A stretch of 64,000 bases of DNA, from NCBI GenBank assembly GCA_963696505.1, contig CAVOKN010000030.1, positions 1-64,000 of the forward strand, given 5' to 3'. The position numbers and the translations under genes were made by a program. This document shows positions 11,801 to 23,084 of the stretch, in pieces (positions within the stretch are counted from its first letter, which is position 1; every line of letters starts with the position of its first letter). The notes below the pieces were generated by a model that saw only the letters and a list, made by a program, of their open reading frames with translations, did no database searches and was not told where the DNA came from. Origin of the DNA: CAVOKN01 sp963696505 (GTDB lineage Bacteria > Pseudomonadota > Gammaproteobacteria > Burkholderiales > Rhodocyclaceae).

Positions 11801-14800
11801 GGTGACCGTGCTGTCCGTGCCTGCCGGCGCGTCGTTCACCGCGCTGACGTTCACCGTCAGCGTGTTGGGCGAGGCGTCGAGGTCGGTGCCGCCGTTCGCG
11901 CTACCACCATCGTCCTGCACCTGGAAGGTGAAGCTGGCGTAGCCGGTGCCGCTGGCATCCGCTGCGGGCGCAAAGACCAGCCGGCCGGCATTGATGTCGG
12001 CCACCGACACGCTCTGGCCTGAGCTGACTGCCGCGCCGTTGTTCGTGAGCGTGCCGGCTGCAGGCAGCGTGCCGATGCGCACCACGCTGAAGTTGTTGGC
12101 CGGGCTGTCGGCCGCATCGCTGAAACCGAAGTCGGCGGCGCTGAAGACGTAGGCCGTGTCCTCGGTGGTGGTGACGGTGTTGTCCGCACCCGCCGGCGCG
12201 TCGTTGACCGCGCTGACGTTCACGGTCAGCGTGTGGGGCGAGGCGTCGAGGTCGATGCCGCCATTGGCCGTGCCGCCGTCGTCCTGCACCTGGAAGCTGA
12301 AGCTGGCGTAGCCGGTGCCGCTGGCATCGGCTGCGGGCGTGAACACCAGCCGACCGGCGTTGATGTCTGCGACCGACACGCTCTGGCCTGAGCTGACTGC
12401 CGCGCCGTTGTTGCTCAGCGTGCCGGCTGCGGGCAGTGTGCCGATGCGCACCGCGCTGAAGTTGTGGGGCGGGCTGTCGGCCACATCGCTGAAGCCGAAA
12501 TCAGCAGCGCTGAAGGTGTAGGCCGTGTCCTCGTTGGTGCTGACGGTACGGTCGGTGCCGGCAGGTGCGTCGTTGACTGCAACGACCGTGATGCCCGCGC
12601 TGGCCGTGGCCGCGGAGAACGCGCTCGTGCCGCCGTTCACGCTGGTGTCGGCCGTGCTGCCGGCCGTGCCGCTGCTGCGGTCCCAGGCGCGAAAGGTGAT
12701 GCCGCCGGCGACGCTGCCGTTCCAGTCGGGATTGGGTACGAAGCGTACCGAGGTCGCGGCATCGGCCGCCAGCAAGACCGCGCTGCTTGCCGTGGGGGTG
12801 CCGAACGGGGTCCAGGCCGCGCCGCCGTTGGTGGTGTACCGCCAGCTGCCGTTCGTGTTGTTCACCGCGGTCACCGCGATGCCTGACAACGCCGCAGTGT
12901 CAACGTCCGCCGCCCAGCTGGCGATCAGCGCCGAGACCAGCGTGCCGTTGTTGCTTGCCGGGTCTTCGTTGATGGCGTTGAGGTTGTTCGCACCGGTCAG
13001 CACCGGTGCGTCGTTCTGCGCGGTGATGTTCACCGCCATCGTGTGGGGCGAGGCGTCGAGGTCGATGCCGCCATTGGCCGTGCCGCCGTCGTCCTGCACC
13101 TGGAAGCTGAAGCTGGCGTAGCCGGTGCCAGTGGCATCGGCTGCCGGCGTGAACACCAGCCGGCCGGCAGCGATGTCTGCGACCGACACGCTCTGGCCTG
13201 AGCTGAATGCCGCGCCGTTGTTCGTGAGCGTGCCGGCTGCAGGCAGCGTGCCGATGCGCACCACGCTGAAGTTGTTGGCCGGGCTGTCGGCCGCATCGCT
13301 GAAACCGAAGTCGGCGGCGCTGAAGATGTAGGCCGTGTCCTCGGTGGTGGTGACGGTGTTGTCCGCACCCGCCGGCGCGTCGTTGACCGCGCTGACGTTC
13401 ACGGTCAGCGTGTGGGGCGAGGCGTCGAGGTCGATGCCGCCATTGGCCGTGCCGCCGTCGTCCTGCACCTGGAAGGTGAAGCTGGCGTAGCCGGTGCCGC
13501 TGGCATCGGCTGCGGGCGCAAAGACCAGCCGGCCGGCATTGATGTCAGCCACCGACACGCTCTGGCCCACGCTCAGCGCCGCGCCGTCATTCGTCAGCGT
13601 GCCGGCTGAGGGCAGCGTGCCGATGCGCAGCGCAGCGAAGGTGTGGGCCGGGCTGTCGGCCGCATCGCTGAAACCGAAGTCGGCAGCGCTGAAGGTGTAG
13701 GCCGTGTCCTCGATGGTGCTGACCGTGTTGTTCGTGCCTGCCGGCGCGTCGTTGACCGCATCGACCGTGATGCTGGCGTTGAAGCTGGCCAGCGAGAAAG
13801 CGCTGCTGCTGCCGCCGGCCGTGGCATCGGCGGTCGCGCCGGCGACGCCGCTGGTCTGGTCCCAGGCCTTGAACCTCAGGCCGCCCGCGACGCTGCCGTT
13901 CCAGTCGGCATTGGAGACGAAGCGCACCGAGGTGCCGGCATCGGCGGCGAGCAGGAGCGCGCTGCCCGTCGACGGGGTGCCGAATGCAAGCCAGGTGCCG
14001 CCGCCATCGGTGGTGTATTGCCAACTGCCGTTGGCGTTATCGACGGCGGTCACCGCGATGCCCGACAGCGCCGCGCTGTCGGCATCCGCCACCCAACCGT
14101 CGATCAGCGCCGACACCAGGGTGCCGTCGTTGCCCAGGGCGTCTTCGCTGACCGTGACGAGGTCGTTTGCCCCTGACAGCACGGGGGCATCGTTGACACC
14201 GTTGACCGTGATCGCGACCGTGCCGGAACCCGTGCCGCCGGCCGTGCTGGCGACGCCGTAGGTGAAGCCGTTGACCGCCGTCGCGCCCAGCGGCAACGCG
14301 TCGAAGGCGCCGTTCGGGTCGTAGGCAAAGCTCCCGTTGGCATTCATCGTGAGCCGCGCGCCCGAGGCCAACGTCACGGTGTTGCCGACTGCCGCCGCGC
14401 TGCCATTCACGGCGGTCACCGAGAGCGTGCCCATGGCAGGGTCGGAGTCATTACCGAGCACGGAAGGCGCGCTGAGGATCGCAGCTCCAGGCGTCGCGAA
14501 GCTGTCGCCGACGATGATCAGCGCAGTCGGCGCGTTGACCGTAAGGGCGACGGCATCGCTGTCGCTGCGCGCCCCGCCCGACCCGGTGTTGCCGAGATCG
14601 TTGCTTTGCACCGAGATCGTCGCTGCACCGCTGAAGTTGGTGGTGGGCGTGAAGCGCAGGCCGTCCAGCGCGGTGTTGATGTCGGCGAGCGAGCCGGTGA
14701 AGGTCATCGCCGCCGCGCCGTTGCCTCCGCTGGTAAATGTCAATCCGGCGACGCCGGAAAGTGCCAAGGTGCCATTCGTCGCGCCGAGTGCAACCTGGAT

Positions 14801-17800
14801 GCTGGCGCTTCCGGCGTCGGCGTCGGCCAGCGCGATGCGGTTGCCGTTCGGCGTCGAGAACACCAGCGGCGTGTTGTAGGCCGTCGCCTGCGCCGCGGGC
14901 ACGGTATTGACCGGCGCGTCGTTGACCGCGCTGACATTCACGGTGAGTGTGTTGGGTGTCGGGTCGAGGTTGACGCCCCCGTTGGCGGTGCCGCCGTTGT
15001 CGCGCACCCGGAAGGTGAAGCTGGCATAGCCGGTTCCGCTGGCATTCGCCGCCGGGGTGTACTTGAGCTTGCCGGCATTGATGTCGGCAAGCACGATGGT
15101 CTGGCCCACGCTCACCGCCGCGCCGTTGTTGCTCAGCGTGCCCGCCCCCGGCAGGGTGCTGATGCGCACGGCGTCGAGGTTGTTGACCGGGCTGTCGTTC
15201 GGGTCGCTGAAACCGAAGTCGGCGGCGCTGAAGGTGTAGGCCGTGTCCTCGTTGGTGCTGACGGTGTTGTTGGTGCCGGCCGGTGCGTCGTTGACTGCGA
15301 TGACCGTGATGCCGGCGCTGGCCGTGGCCGCGGAGAACGCGCTCGTGCCGCCATTGAGGGCGGTGTCCGCCGTACCCCCTGCGACTCCGCTGGTCTGGTC
15401 CCAGGCGCGGAAGGTGAGGCCGTCGGCGAGGGTGCCATTCCAGTTGGGGTTGGGCACGAAGCGCACCGAGGTGTTGGCATCGGCCGCGAGCAGTCGGGCC
15501 GTGCCAGCGTCGAGTGTGCCGAAGGCATTCCATGCCGCGCCGCCGTTGGTGGTGTACTGCCAAGTGCCGTTGGCATTGTCTACCGCGGTCACCGCGATAC
15601 CCGACAGAGCGCCGGCGTCGGCGTCGGCGTCACTCAGCTTCCCGAAAATCAGCGCCGAGATCAGCGTGCCGCTGTTGCTCGCCGGGTCTTCGTTGATCGT
15701 GTTCAGGTTGTTCGCCCCGGTCAGTAGCGGGGCGTCGTTGACCGCGGTGACGTTCACCGTCAGGGTGTTGGGCGTGACGTCGAGATTGATGCCGCCGTTG
15801 ATCGTGCCGCCACCGTCCTGCACCTGGAAGGTGAACGAAGCGTAGCCGGTCCCGCTGGCATTGGTCGCCGGCGTGAATACCAGTCGGCCGGCGTTGATGT
15901 CGGTGAGGGTAATGGTCTCCCCGGTGCTCACCGCCGCGCCGTTGTTGCGGAGCGTGCCCGCCCCGGGCACCGTGCTGATGCGCACTGCGGTGAGCGCGTT
16001 GGCCGGACTATCGTTCGGATCAGTGAAGCCGAAGTCCGCCGCGCCGAAGGTGTAGGCCGTGTCCTCAGAGGTGGTGATGGTGTTGTTGGTGCCCGAGGGG
16101 GCATCGTTCACCGCGGTGACATTTACGGTCAGGGTGTTGGGCGTGGCGTTGACATCGATGCCGCCGTTGGCGGTGCCGCCGCCGTCCTGCACCTGGAAGG
16201 CGAACGAGGCGTAGCCCGCACCGTTGGCATCGGCCGCCGGGTTGAACTTCAGTCTGCCAGCATTGATGTCGGCGACCACGATGGTCTGTCCCGGGCTGAC
16301 CGCCACGCCGTTGTTGGTGAGCGTGCCCGCGCCGGGCAGCGTGCTGATGCGCACCGCGTTCAGGGTGTTGGCCGGAGTATCGTTTGGATCGCTGAAGCCG
16401 AAGTCCGCCGCGCTGAAGGTGTAGGCGGTATCCTCGTTGGTGGTGACGGTGTTGTTGGTGCCGGCTGGTGCATCGTTAACTGAAGTCACCGTGATGCTGG
16501 CGCTGGCCGTAGCCGTGGAGAACGCGCTCGTGCCGCCGTTGAGGGTGGTGTCCGCCGCGCCCCCTGCGACTCCGCTGGTCTGGTCCCAGGCGCGGAAGGT
16601 GAGGCCGCCGGCGAGGGTGCCATTCCAGTTGGGGTTGGGCACGAAGCGCACCGAGGTGTTGGCATCGGCCGCCAGCAGTCGGGCCGTGCCAGCGTCGAGT
16701 GTGCCGAAGGCATTCCATGCCGCGCCGCCGTTGGTGGTGTACTGCCAATTGCCGTTGGCATTGTTTACCGCGGTCACCGCGATGCCCGACAGAGCGCCGG
16801 CGTCGGCGTCACTCAGCTTCCCGGAAATCAGCGCCGAGACCAGCGTGCCGCTGTTGCTCGCCGGGTCTTCGTTGATCGTGTTCAGGTTGCTCGCCCCGGT
16901 CAGTAGCGGGGCGTCGTTGACGCCGGTGCCGGTCATCGCTTTGCTGCCGGTGACGGGCGCGGCGACGCCGTCGTTGACGCTGGTGGCAATGCTGAAGTTG
17001 CTGTTGAAGTTCAGCGCCGGGGTGAACGTCAGTCCGGCCAGCAAGCTGTTGACGTTGGCAATCGCGCCGCTCGCGCGCCAAACGCCGGCGCTGAAGGTCG
17101 AGGTCACCGTCCCAGAGGTGCCGGTGTTGAGACTCCCCGCGGCGGCGTTCGATAGCGTCAGGGTGGCGGTGACGCTGGCGCTGTCGATGTCGCTCACTAC
17201 GACGTCGGTGAGGTTCAGCGCAGTGTCTTCGGTGTAGGTCTCCGCGGCACTCAGGTTTATTGCGGTGGGCGCTACGTCCAGCGTATAGGACACTACCAGT
17301 CGTGGCGGGGTCACACCCTCGCTGCTGTTGTAAGTCACCGTCGTCGCACCCAGTTCCGCACTGCCGAGAAGGATGCCGTAGTTGGCCGCGGCGCCGGTTT
17401 GCCAGGCTCGGACCAGGTTCGTCAGGTCCCAACTGTGCGTTCCTGCACCAGGCAGCGGCAGGGTGGCCCAGGTGGCGGCCGGCGTCGGGTCGACACTGGC
17501 GCCGTTGATGTTGGTCCACGCGGTGCCGGGCAGTCGGCTGTTCCAGTTGGCGGCGCTGGTGCCGCCATTGCCTTCCACCCAGGCCTCGGTCAGCCGGTAG
17601 ACGTCGATCTTGAAAGGCGACGCATTGGCTGTCGCCTGCAGTTGCAAGGTGGCCCCGGTGACGGTTGCCCCCACGGGGATCGCACTCAGGTCGAACTGCA
17701 GCAGGGCGCGGCCGTTGCCCAGGTTGGCCCCCGAACGATCGACGACCAGGCTGGTCGAGGTGCCGAAGTTGCTCGCGCTCCCGCTGTTGATGTAGGTGTC

Positions 17801-20800
17801 TTGCGCGGCGGTGATCTGCAGCGGCTCGATCACGTCGGTCACCGTCACCGCAATGGCCTGCGTGTCGGTGAGCGCGCCGTCACTGACCTGCACGATCACG
17901 TCGTAGACGTTGTTGGCTCCGGCGTCGGTGGGCGCTTCGTAGTTCGGTGCCGCCACGAAGCTCAGCGCTCCGGTGCCGGCGACGATCGTGAACTTGGCTG
18001 CGTCCACGCCGCCGCTGATCGAGTAGCTGAGCGTCTGCGCCGGCAGATCGGCATCGGTGGCCGTGACCGTGGTAACGGCGGTGCTGTTCTCGGCCAGATT
18101 GACGCCGGCAGTGGCGCCGCCGCCATTGCTGGTGATGAGGGGTTCGAATTGCGACCCAGGTGCGACGTCGACATAGCTGCCGGCGATGCGGATTTCGTCC
18201 AGCGAAGCGTTATGCGGCAGAGTTTGGCCCCCGGCCAGTTCAATCCGCGTGAATGTGCCCAGGTCGAGGTTATTCTTGCTGACGTTGAACGCCGATTCCG
18301 GGCCGGACAGCCCCGGGGTGGGGTTGACGTAGAGGGTCATGTTGTCGGCGCCGGCCGTGAAGTCCATCTTCAGCGTCAGCAGGTAGGTCTGACCCACCAG
18401 CGGCGTAATGCCGCTGACCACCATCCGCCCGCCGCCTCCAGCCTGCTCCAGCACGAACTGGCTGCCGTTGGTGCCGATGAAGGCGCGTGTGGCCGACGGA
18501 CTGCCGAATTGCAGGCCGACGTAGTCGCCCGGTAGGATCGACGCAGGCCGGATCAGGAAGCTGAGCCAGGTGGTACTTGCCGCCACACCCAGGCTGGTTG
18601 ACAGATCACGGGTCTGGACGACGGATCCGACAAACAAAGGTATCGTCAATTGTGCGGTACCACCACTGACCGGCATGTCATCAGCGGGGTTCTGCAGCCC
18701 GCTGGCTGCAACTGTGGTACTGCTGCCGACGCTGCTCCAGCCCGACGCCCAGCCGATGCCGCCGTTCGCGCCGTTGAAACTGCCCGCGGGGTAAGCGAAC
18801 GGCTCGTAGCCGATCAACGTGTATTCGTAGGCACCGATATCGGTCGCGCCGAGGCGGGCGCCGCCGCGTTGGTCGGTCGTCGGTGCACCCGTGGCTGTCC
18901 CCGCGTTGATGGCGGCGCTGCCAGCAAGCAGGGCGTGGGTCTTGGTGCTTCCGCCGTTGTATTGCAGCGCGCCGAGGTTTGGATCGATGGGGGTGCCGAC
19001 CGTGCCGCGCAGGTCGCCGGCACCGGCAAGGCCGGCCGTGCCGTCGCTGTCGAGGTTGTTGTCGGCCGAGCTCAGGACGGTATTCGAATTGGCTCCGGCG
19101 GGGTTGTACAGGATGGTGTTCTTGAGCGTCGCGCTGCCCCCACCCTGGACGTGAATGCCGTCTGCACCCGCAATGGACGAGTTAAATGCAATGGTCGAGT
19201 TGGTGATCGTCATCGACCGGTTCGTGTAGATGCCACCCCCGTCTCCGGCGGCGGTGTTGCCGCTCACCGTGACGTTGACGAGCGAGAGTGCTGCCCCAGA
19301 GCCGCCGTTGTAAATGCCCGCGCCGTCCCTGCCCGCCGAATTGCCGCTGATCGTGACCCGGTCCAGCACCATCACACCGCGGTCGTTGTAGAGGCCACCG
19401 CCCCAGTTGACGGCTGCGTTGTTGCTGAATGTCGTGTCGGTGGCCGTGAGCGTGCCGAAGTTGTAGAGTCCGGCACCCGTACCGGCACTGTTGGCGGTAA
19501 TGATGACCCGCGACAACGCCAAGGTCGCGCCGGAATCCACGTACACACCGCCGCCAGAGCCGTTGGCCGCCGTCAGGCCGCCGCGTATCGTGAGGTCGGT
19601 CAGGATTGCGTTGACGCCCGATTGCACATGAAACACGCGATCGAGCGCGTTGCCGTCGACGATGGTCGAAGCGGCGCCCGCTCCGGTGATGGTGAGATCG
19701 CCGGTGATATCCAGATCCCCGGTGCTTGCTGCATCCTCGCTAGCCCCGGTTCGCGACAGGGTGTACGTGCCGGCCGCCAGCGAAATCGCGTCCGCGCCTG
19801 CAGTGTTGTTGGTGGCGATGATCGCTTCGCGCAGCGAGATCAGGCCGTCCGCGCCCTTGTTGGCCAGCAGTGCGGCGATCGAGGTGGTGGCGCCGTCCGC
19901 CACGTCGTTGGTCGTGGTGACGACCAGCGTACCGCTGGAGAACTTGACCACGAACGCGTCGTAGCTGCCGTTTTGCGTGGTGTCGTAGGCGCCACCGGTG
20001 GTCTGCTGGAAGTTCGACGATGCCGTATAGCCTGCGACATAGATGTTGTCCGAGCCGTCGCGCGCGATCGCATAGCCCACATCGTCGCCACTGCCGCCGA
20101 GATACGTCGAGTACACGAGGTTGTTGCCGGTCGAGCTCAGCGTTGCGTAGAACGCGTCGTTGGTGCCGCCCGCGGAGGTTGACTGGAGCGCATCCGCCGT
20201 CGTCGGCATCGACCCGGAGGTGTAGCCTGTGACGTGCGCTCGGCCGAGCGAGTCAACCGCGATTCCGGGCGCCGTCTCGGTGCCCGCGCCGCCGAGATAG
20301 GTGGAGTAGATCAGCGAGGCGTTGCCCGAGAGCGTGGGGTCGACCTTCACGACGATTGCATCCCAGGTGCCGCCGCCGTAGGTTGCGTCGTAGGCGTTCT
20401 TGGTGATGAATCCACTGCCCGCCGACCCGCTCAGGTACACCTTGCCCGCCGCATCGAGGGCGATCGCGCTGGCGCTGTCGTTGCCGCCACCCCCGATGTA
20501 GGTCGAGTAGGTGAGGCCGTTGCCTGCAGCGTTGAACACCGTGAGGAAAGCGTCATCGCCGCCGTTGTAGGCAGCGTCGTACGCGCTCGCGGTGGTGGGC
20601 AGGTTGCTGGAATTCGTGTAGCCGGAGACGTACGCCTTGCCGGATGCATCGACCGCTACGGCGAGCCCATGGTCGTCGGCAGTGCCGCCCAGGTAGGTGC
20701 CGAAGAGGCGCGATGCTGCGCCGCTTAGCGTCGGATCGAACTTGACAAGGAAGGCATCCGTTGCGCCACTGAGTGCGGTGTCGTACGCGCCGGCGGAGGC

Positions 20801-22104
20801 GATGTTACTGCCGGAGTTGGTGTCCCCGGCAACATAGGCTCTACCGGCGGCATCGACCGCGATGCCGTACGCAATATCGCCGTTGCCGGTGCCCCCGTAG
20901 TAGGTGGAGTAGGAGAGCGCGGAGCCGCTCGCATTGAGCTTGAGGAAGAACGCGTCCTGGGCGCCGCTCAGCGTACCCTGATATGCGTTGAGCGTCGGCA
21001 GGTTGGACGATGTCGTGGAGCCGGTGACATAGGCGTTCCCCGCGGCATCCAGCGCAATGCCCCAGGCGACGTCGTTCCCCGAGCCGCCGATGAACGTCGA
21101 GTAGACGAGCCCTGTGCCACTGGCATTGAGCTTGGTGACGAAGACGTCGCTGCCGGTGCTCTTGGCGGTGTCGTAGGCCCCGGCTGTGGTCGGAAAGGCG
21201 GCGGAGGCCGTTTCCCCGGTCAGGTAGGCGTTCCCTGCGGCGTCGACCGCGATGCCTTGCGCCTTGTCCACGCCGGTCCCGCCGAGGAAGCTGCCGTAGA
21301 CGAGCACCGGGTCGATGACCAGGTTCCGGCTCGCGTCGTAGGTGCCGACCTCGAAGCCGACCGTGCCGTCGGCGTGGATCACGTAGCAGCTCGCGACGGC
21401 TTCGCGGCCGTGCGGGCCTTCCTGATAGGACACCGGTGCGTCGAAGCGGATCTGGTCGCCCTGTTCGTTCAGGGTGAGCAGCAGGTCGCCGTCGGGCGCG
21501 ATCTCGGTCCTGAAGACGCCCTCGAAGGCCAGCCGGATCGAGTTCGCGTCCGCGCCGGCGCCGACCAGGAAGTCGTATTCGAGCTGGCGCTGATTGCCGT
21601 AATAGCGCAGGTCGATGCCGTCGTAGACATCGTGGTAACGGACCGATGCGAAGTTGGCGATATCGGTGTGCCAGTCGCTCTGGTCGCCAACCAAGTAGTT
21701 GCTGCGCGAGGCGAGCGCCTCCTCGCCCTGCGCCGACGGGTCGGCAGCGGCATCGACGAGTTTGAGCCGAACCACATGGCCGCGGTCCGCGCCCTTGAGG
21801 TCCAGAACTGCTTCCCCACTGGCCAGGAAGAGGCCATAGCCACTGCCCCGCGCCACGAAGTCGACTTGCGCGTCGGTCTGCCCTTCGTTGCGTTCGAACG
21901 CGAGCGGCAACGAGGTGACGTCCGCTTGAACGGCGCTGAATGTCGGTGCCGCGGCAGCGGGTTCGATCATCCGCACCTCCGCCTGCCCGTCCCAATGACC
22001 GGATCGAGCAGTCCGGCGGCGGCGTCCGCCGAGAACAGGATGCGCGGCTCCAGCTCCTCCAGCAGCGGGCGCTGGCGAGGCGGCGGGCGGCGGCGCTGGC
22101 GCAC
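8857..22104 (-). CDS. Giant LEPR-XLL surface protein with SBBP, beta-helix, DNRLRE and cadherin-like repeats
   Basis: About 4,415 residues after joining three frames. It starts at a GTG (22104) with GGAG upstream, as in copy 1. LEELEPRILFSAD lies at residues 16-27. A one-base deletion near 22000 (GGG to GG relative to copy 1) and a one-base insertion near 10111 break the frame. Order: SBBP-associated N-terminal domain (about 60-260), about ten SBBP beta-propeller repeats (260-720, e.g. YSTFIGGSGNDVAWGIALD), a right-handed beta-helix beginning GLISLREAI (725-1090), a LamG-like region (1100-1315), a cadherin unit, DNRLRE (1430-1605), a long cadherin-like tandem array (1610-3820), a VCBS-like unit, and a C-terminal segment with one hydrophobic stretch (VGYVAWLVRGGVLLSTLLSS, about 4330-4350), the motif PAWRVLDPFPVL and a DDDDDD tail. 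Inferred role: very long adhesin or matrix fibre anchored at its C-terminus. Confidence 0.85.
10620..16920 (-). repeat. Cadherin-like tandem repeat array inside the giant gene
   Basis: Two repeat types alternate. Type A (~120 residues, nine copies) carries EDTAYTFSAADFGFSD, then LPGAGTLTNNGAAVS and GYASFTFQVQD. Type B (~140 residues, five copies) carries GALSGIAVTAVNNANG, TNGGAAWNAFG and RAWDQTSGVAG. Several copies are near-identical at the DNA level, which implies recent expansion or gene conversion and makes this region prone to assembly collapse. The array probably forms a stalk. Confidence 0.85.
19940..21330 (-). repeat. SBBP beta-propeller repeats inside the giant gene
   Basis: About ten units of ~50 residues share the pattern YSTYLGG-(ST)G-(D/N)D-GIAVDAAGNAYV(A/T)G-T-S, followed by an aromatic/Ala-Tyr-Asp (AYDT) motif. 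This is the SBBP beta-propeller family, usually found on exported proteins. Unit-to-unit divergence is higher than in the cadherin-like array. Confidence 0.82.
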
Positions 22105-22125
22105 GAAGGATGCTCCGGGGCGTGC

Positions 22126-23061
22126 TCAGAAGCTGCGCTTGGGCGGCGCGGCGACCGGCTTGCCGGCCGACAGGCTGGTCTCCAGCTTCAGGCTCACCGG
22201 CTGGATCGGCTTGGGTGTCGGGGCCGGGGTGCCGGCCTGCCTGGCGTTGGTGGTCGGGACCGCCAGCCCGAAGTCGGCCTGGCAGCGCAACCCCGCGGGA
22301 AGGGCCAGATCCGGGTTGGGCAGCTCCAGTTGCACGCGGAAGGTGTGGCTGGGCGCATCGATCAGCTTGTCGACCAGGCTCACCCGCGCGCTCACCGCCG
22401 CCGCTTCGGGCAGCTGCGGCTGGATGCGGGCGGCGGCCCCCGGGGCGATCTTGCCGTAGAGCGCCGCCGGCACCACCACCTGGACTTTGAGCGGATCGAC
22501 CTGGGCCACGCGGAACAGCGGCTTGTCTTCCACCCGCTCGCCCAGCGCGACGTAGCGCTCGGCGACCACGCCGTCGAAGGGGCTGCGGATGCTGCGCTGC
22601 GCGAGTTGCGCGGCGGCCAGCCCCAGCTCGCGATGGGCGATGCGCTTTTGTTCCTGCGCCTGGATGAGCTTCTGTTCGGCGACTTCGTATTCGGTGCGCG
22701 CCTGATCGAGCCCCTGCTGGGAGATGAATTTCTTGTCCAGCAGGTCCTGGGCGCGATCGAGCTTCTGGCGCGCGAAGCCGACGTTGGCGCGCGCCGCCTG
22801 CTCGTCGGCCTCGGCCTGGGCGCGGCTGCTGGCCACGCCCACGGCGGCGCGCTCGACCTCGCCGCGCAGCAGCGCCAGCACCTGGCCCTTGACCACCCGG
22901 TCGCCGCGCTCGACCAGCAGTTCCTGCACCACCCCGATCACCGGCGAGCCCACTTCGGCCACCTGCTGCGGCTCGATCAGACAGCCCAGCGGCTGGGCGG
23001 CCTGTACTGACGCGCTCACGCCGATCACCCACAGCATCCACCACCCGCTCGCTCTGCTCAT
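22126..23061 (-). CDS. HlyD-family periplasmic adaptor (copy 2)
   Basis: 311 residues. The start ATG at 23061 begins MSRASGWWML, a short hydrophobic signal segment ending near SVQAAQP. The body matches the copy-1 adaptor almost residue for residue: lipoyl halves, a coiled-coil hairpin at about 80-170, and SIRSPFDGVVAERY. It begins 23 nt after the stop of the SecA-like gene and ends 21 nt before the giant gene, giving an operon-like order. A long open frame joining this gene to the ATPase upstream exists only because of a frameshift in that ATPase; the two are separate proteins. Inferred role: periplasmic bridge for giant-protein export. Confidence 0.87.
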   Translation of the reverse strand: MSRASGWWMLWVIGVSASVQAAQPLGCLIEPQQVAEVGSPVIGVVQELLVERGDRVVKGQVLALLRGEVERAAVGVASSRAQAEADEQAARANVGFARQKLDRAQDLLDKKFISQQGLDQARTEYEVAEQKLIQAQEQKRIAHRELGLAAAQLAQRSIRSPFDGVVAERYVALGERVEDKPLFRVAQVDPLKVQVVVPAALYGKIAPGAAARIQPQLPEAAAVSARVSLVDKLIDAPSHTFRVQLELPNPDLALPAGLRCQADFGLAVPTTNARQAGTPAPTPKPIQPVSLKLETSLSAGKPVAAPPKRSF

Positions 23062-23084
23062 GACTCTTTCTCCCTCAATCGATC

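Noticed and set aside
12464..15727. Several long plus-strand open frames opposite the giant gene
   Set aside because: They mirror the repeats of the minus-strand gene, lack ribosome-binding sites, and show composition expected from antisense of GC-rich coding DNA.
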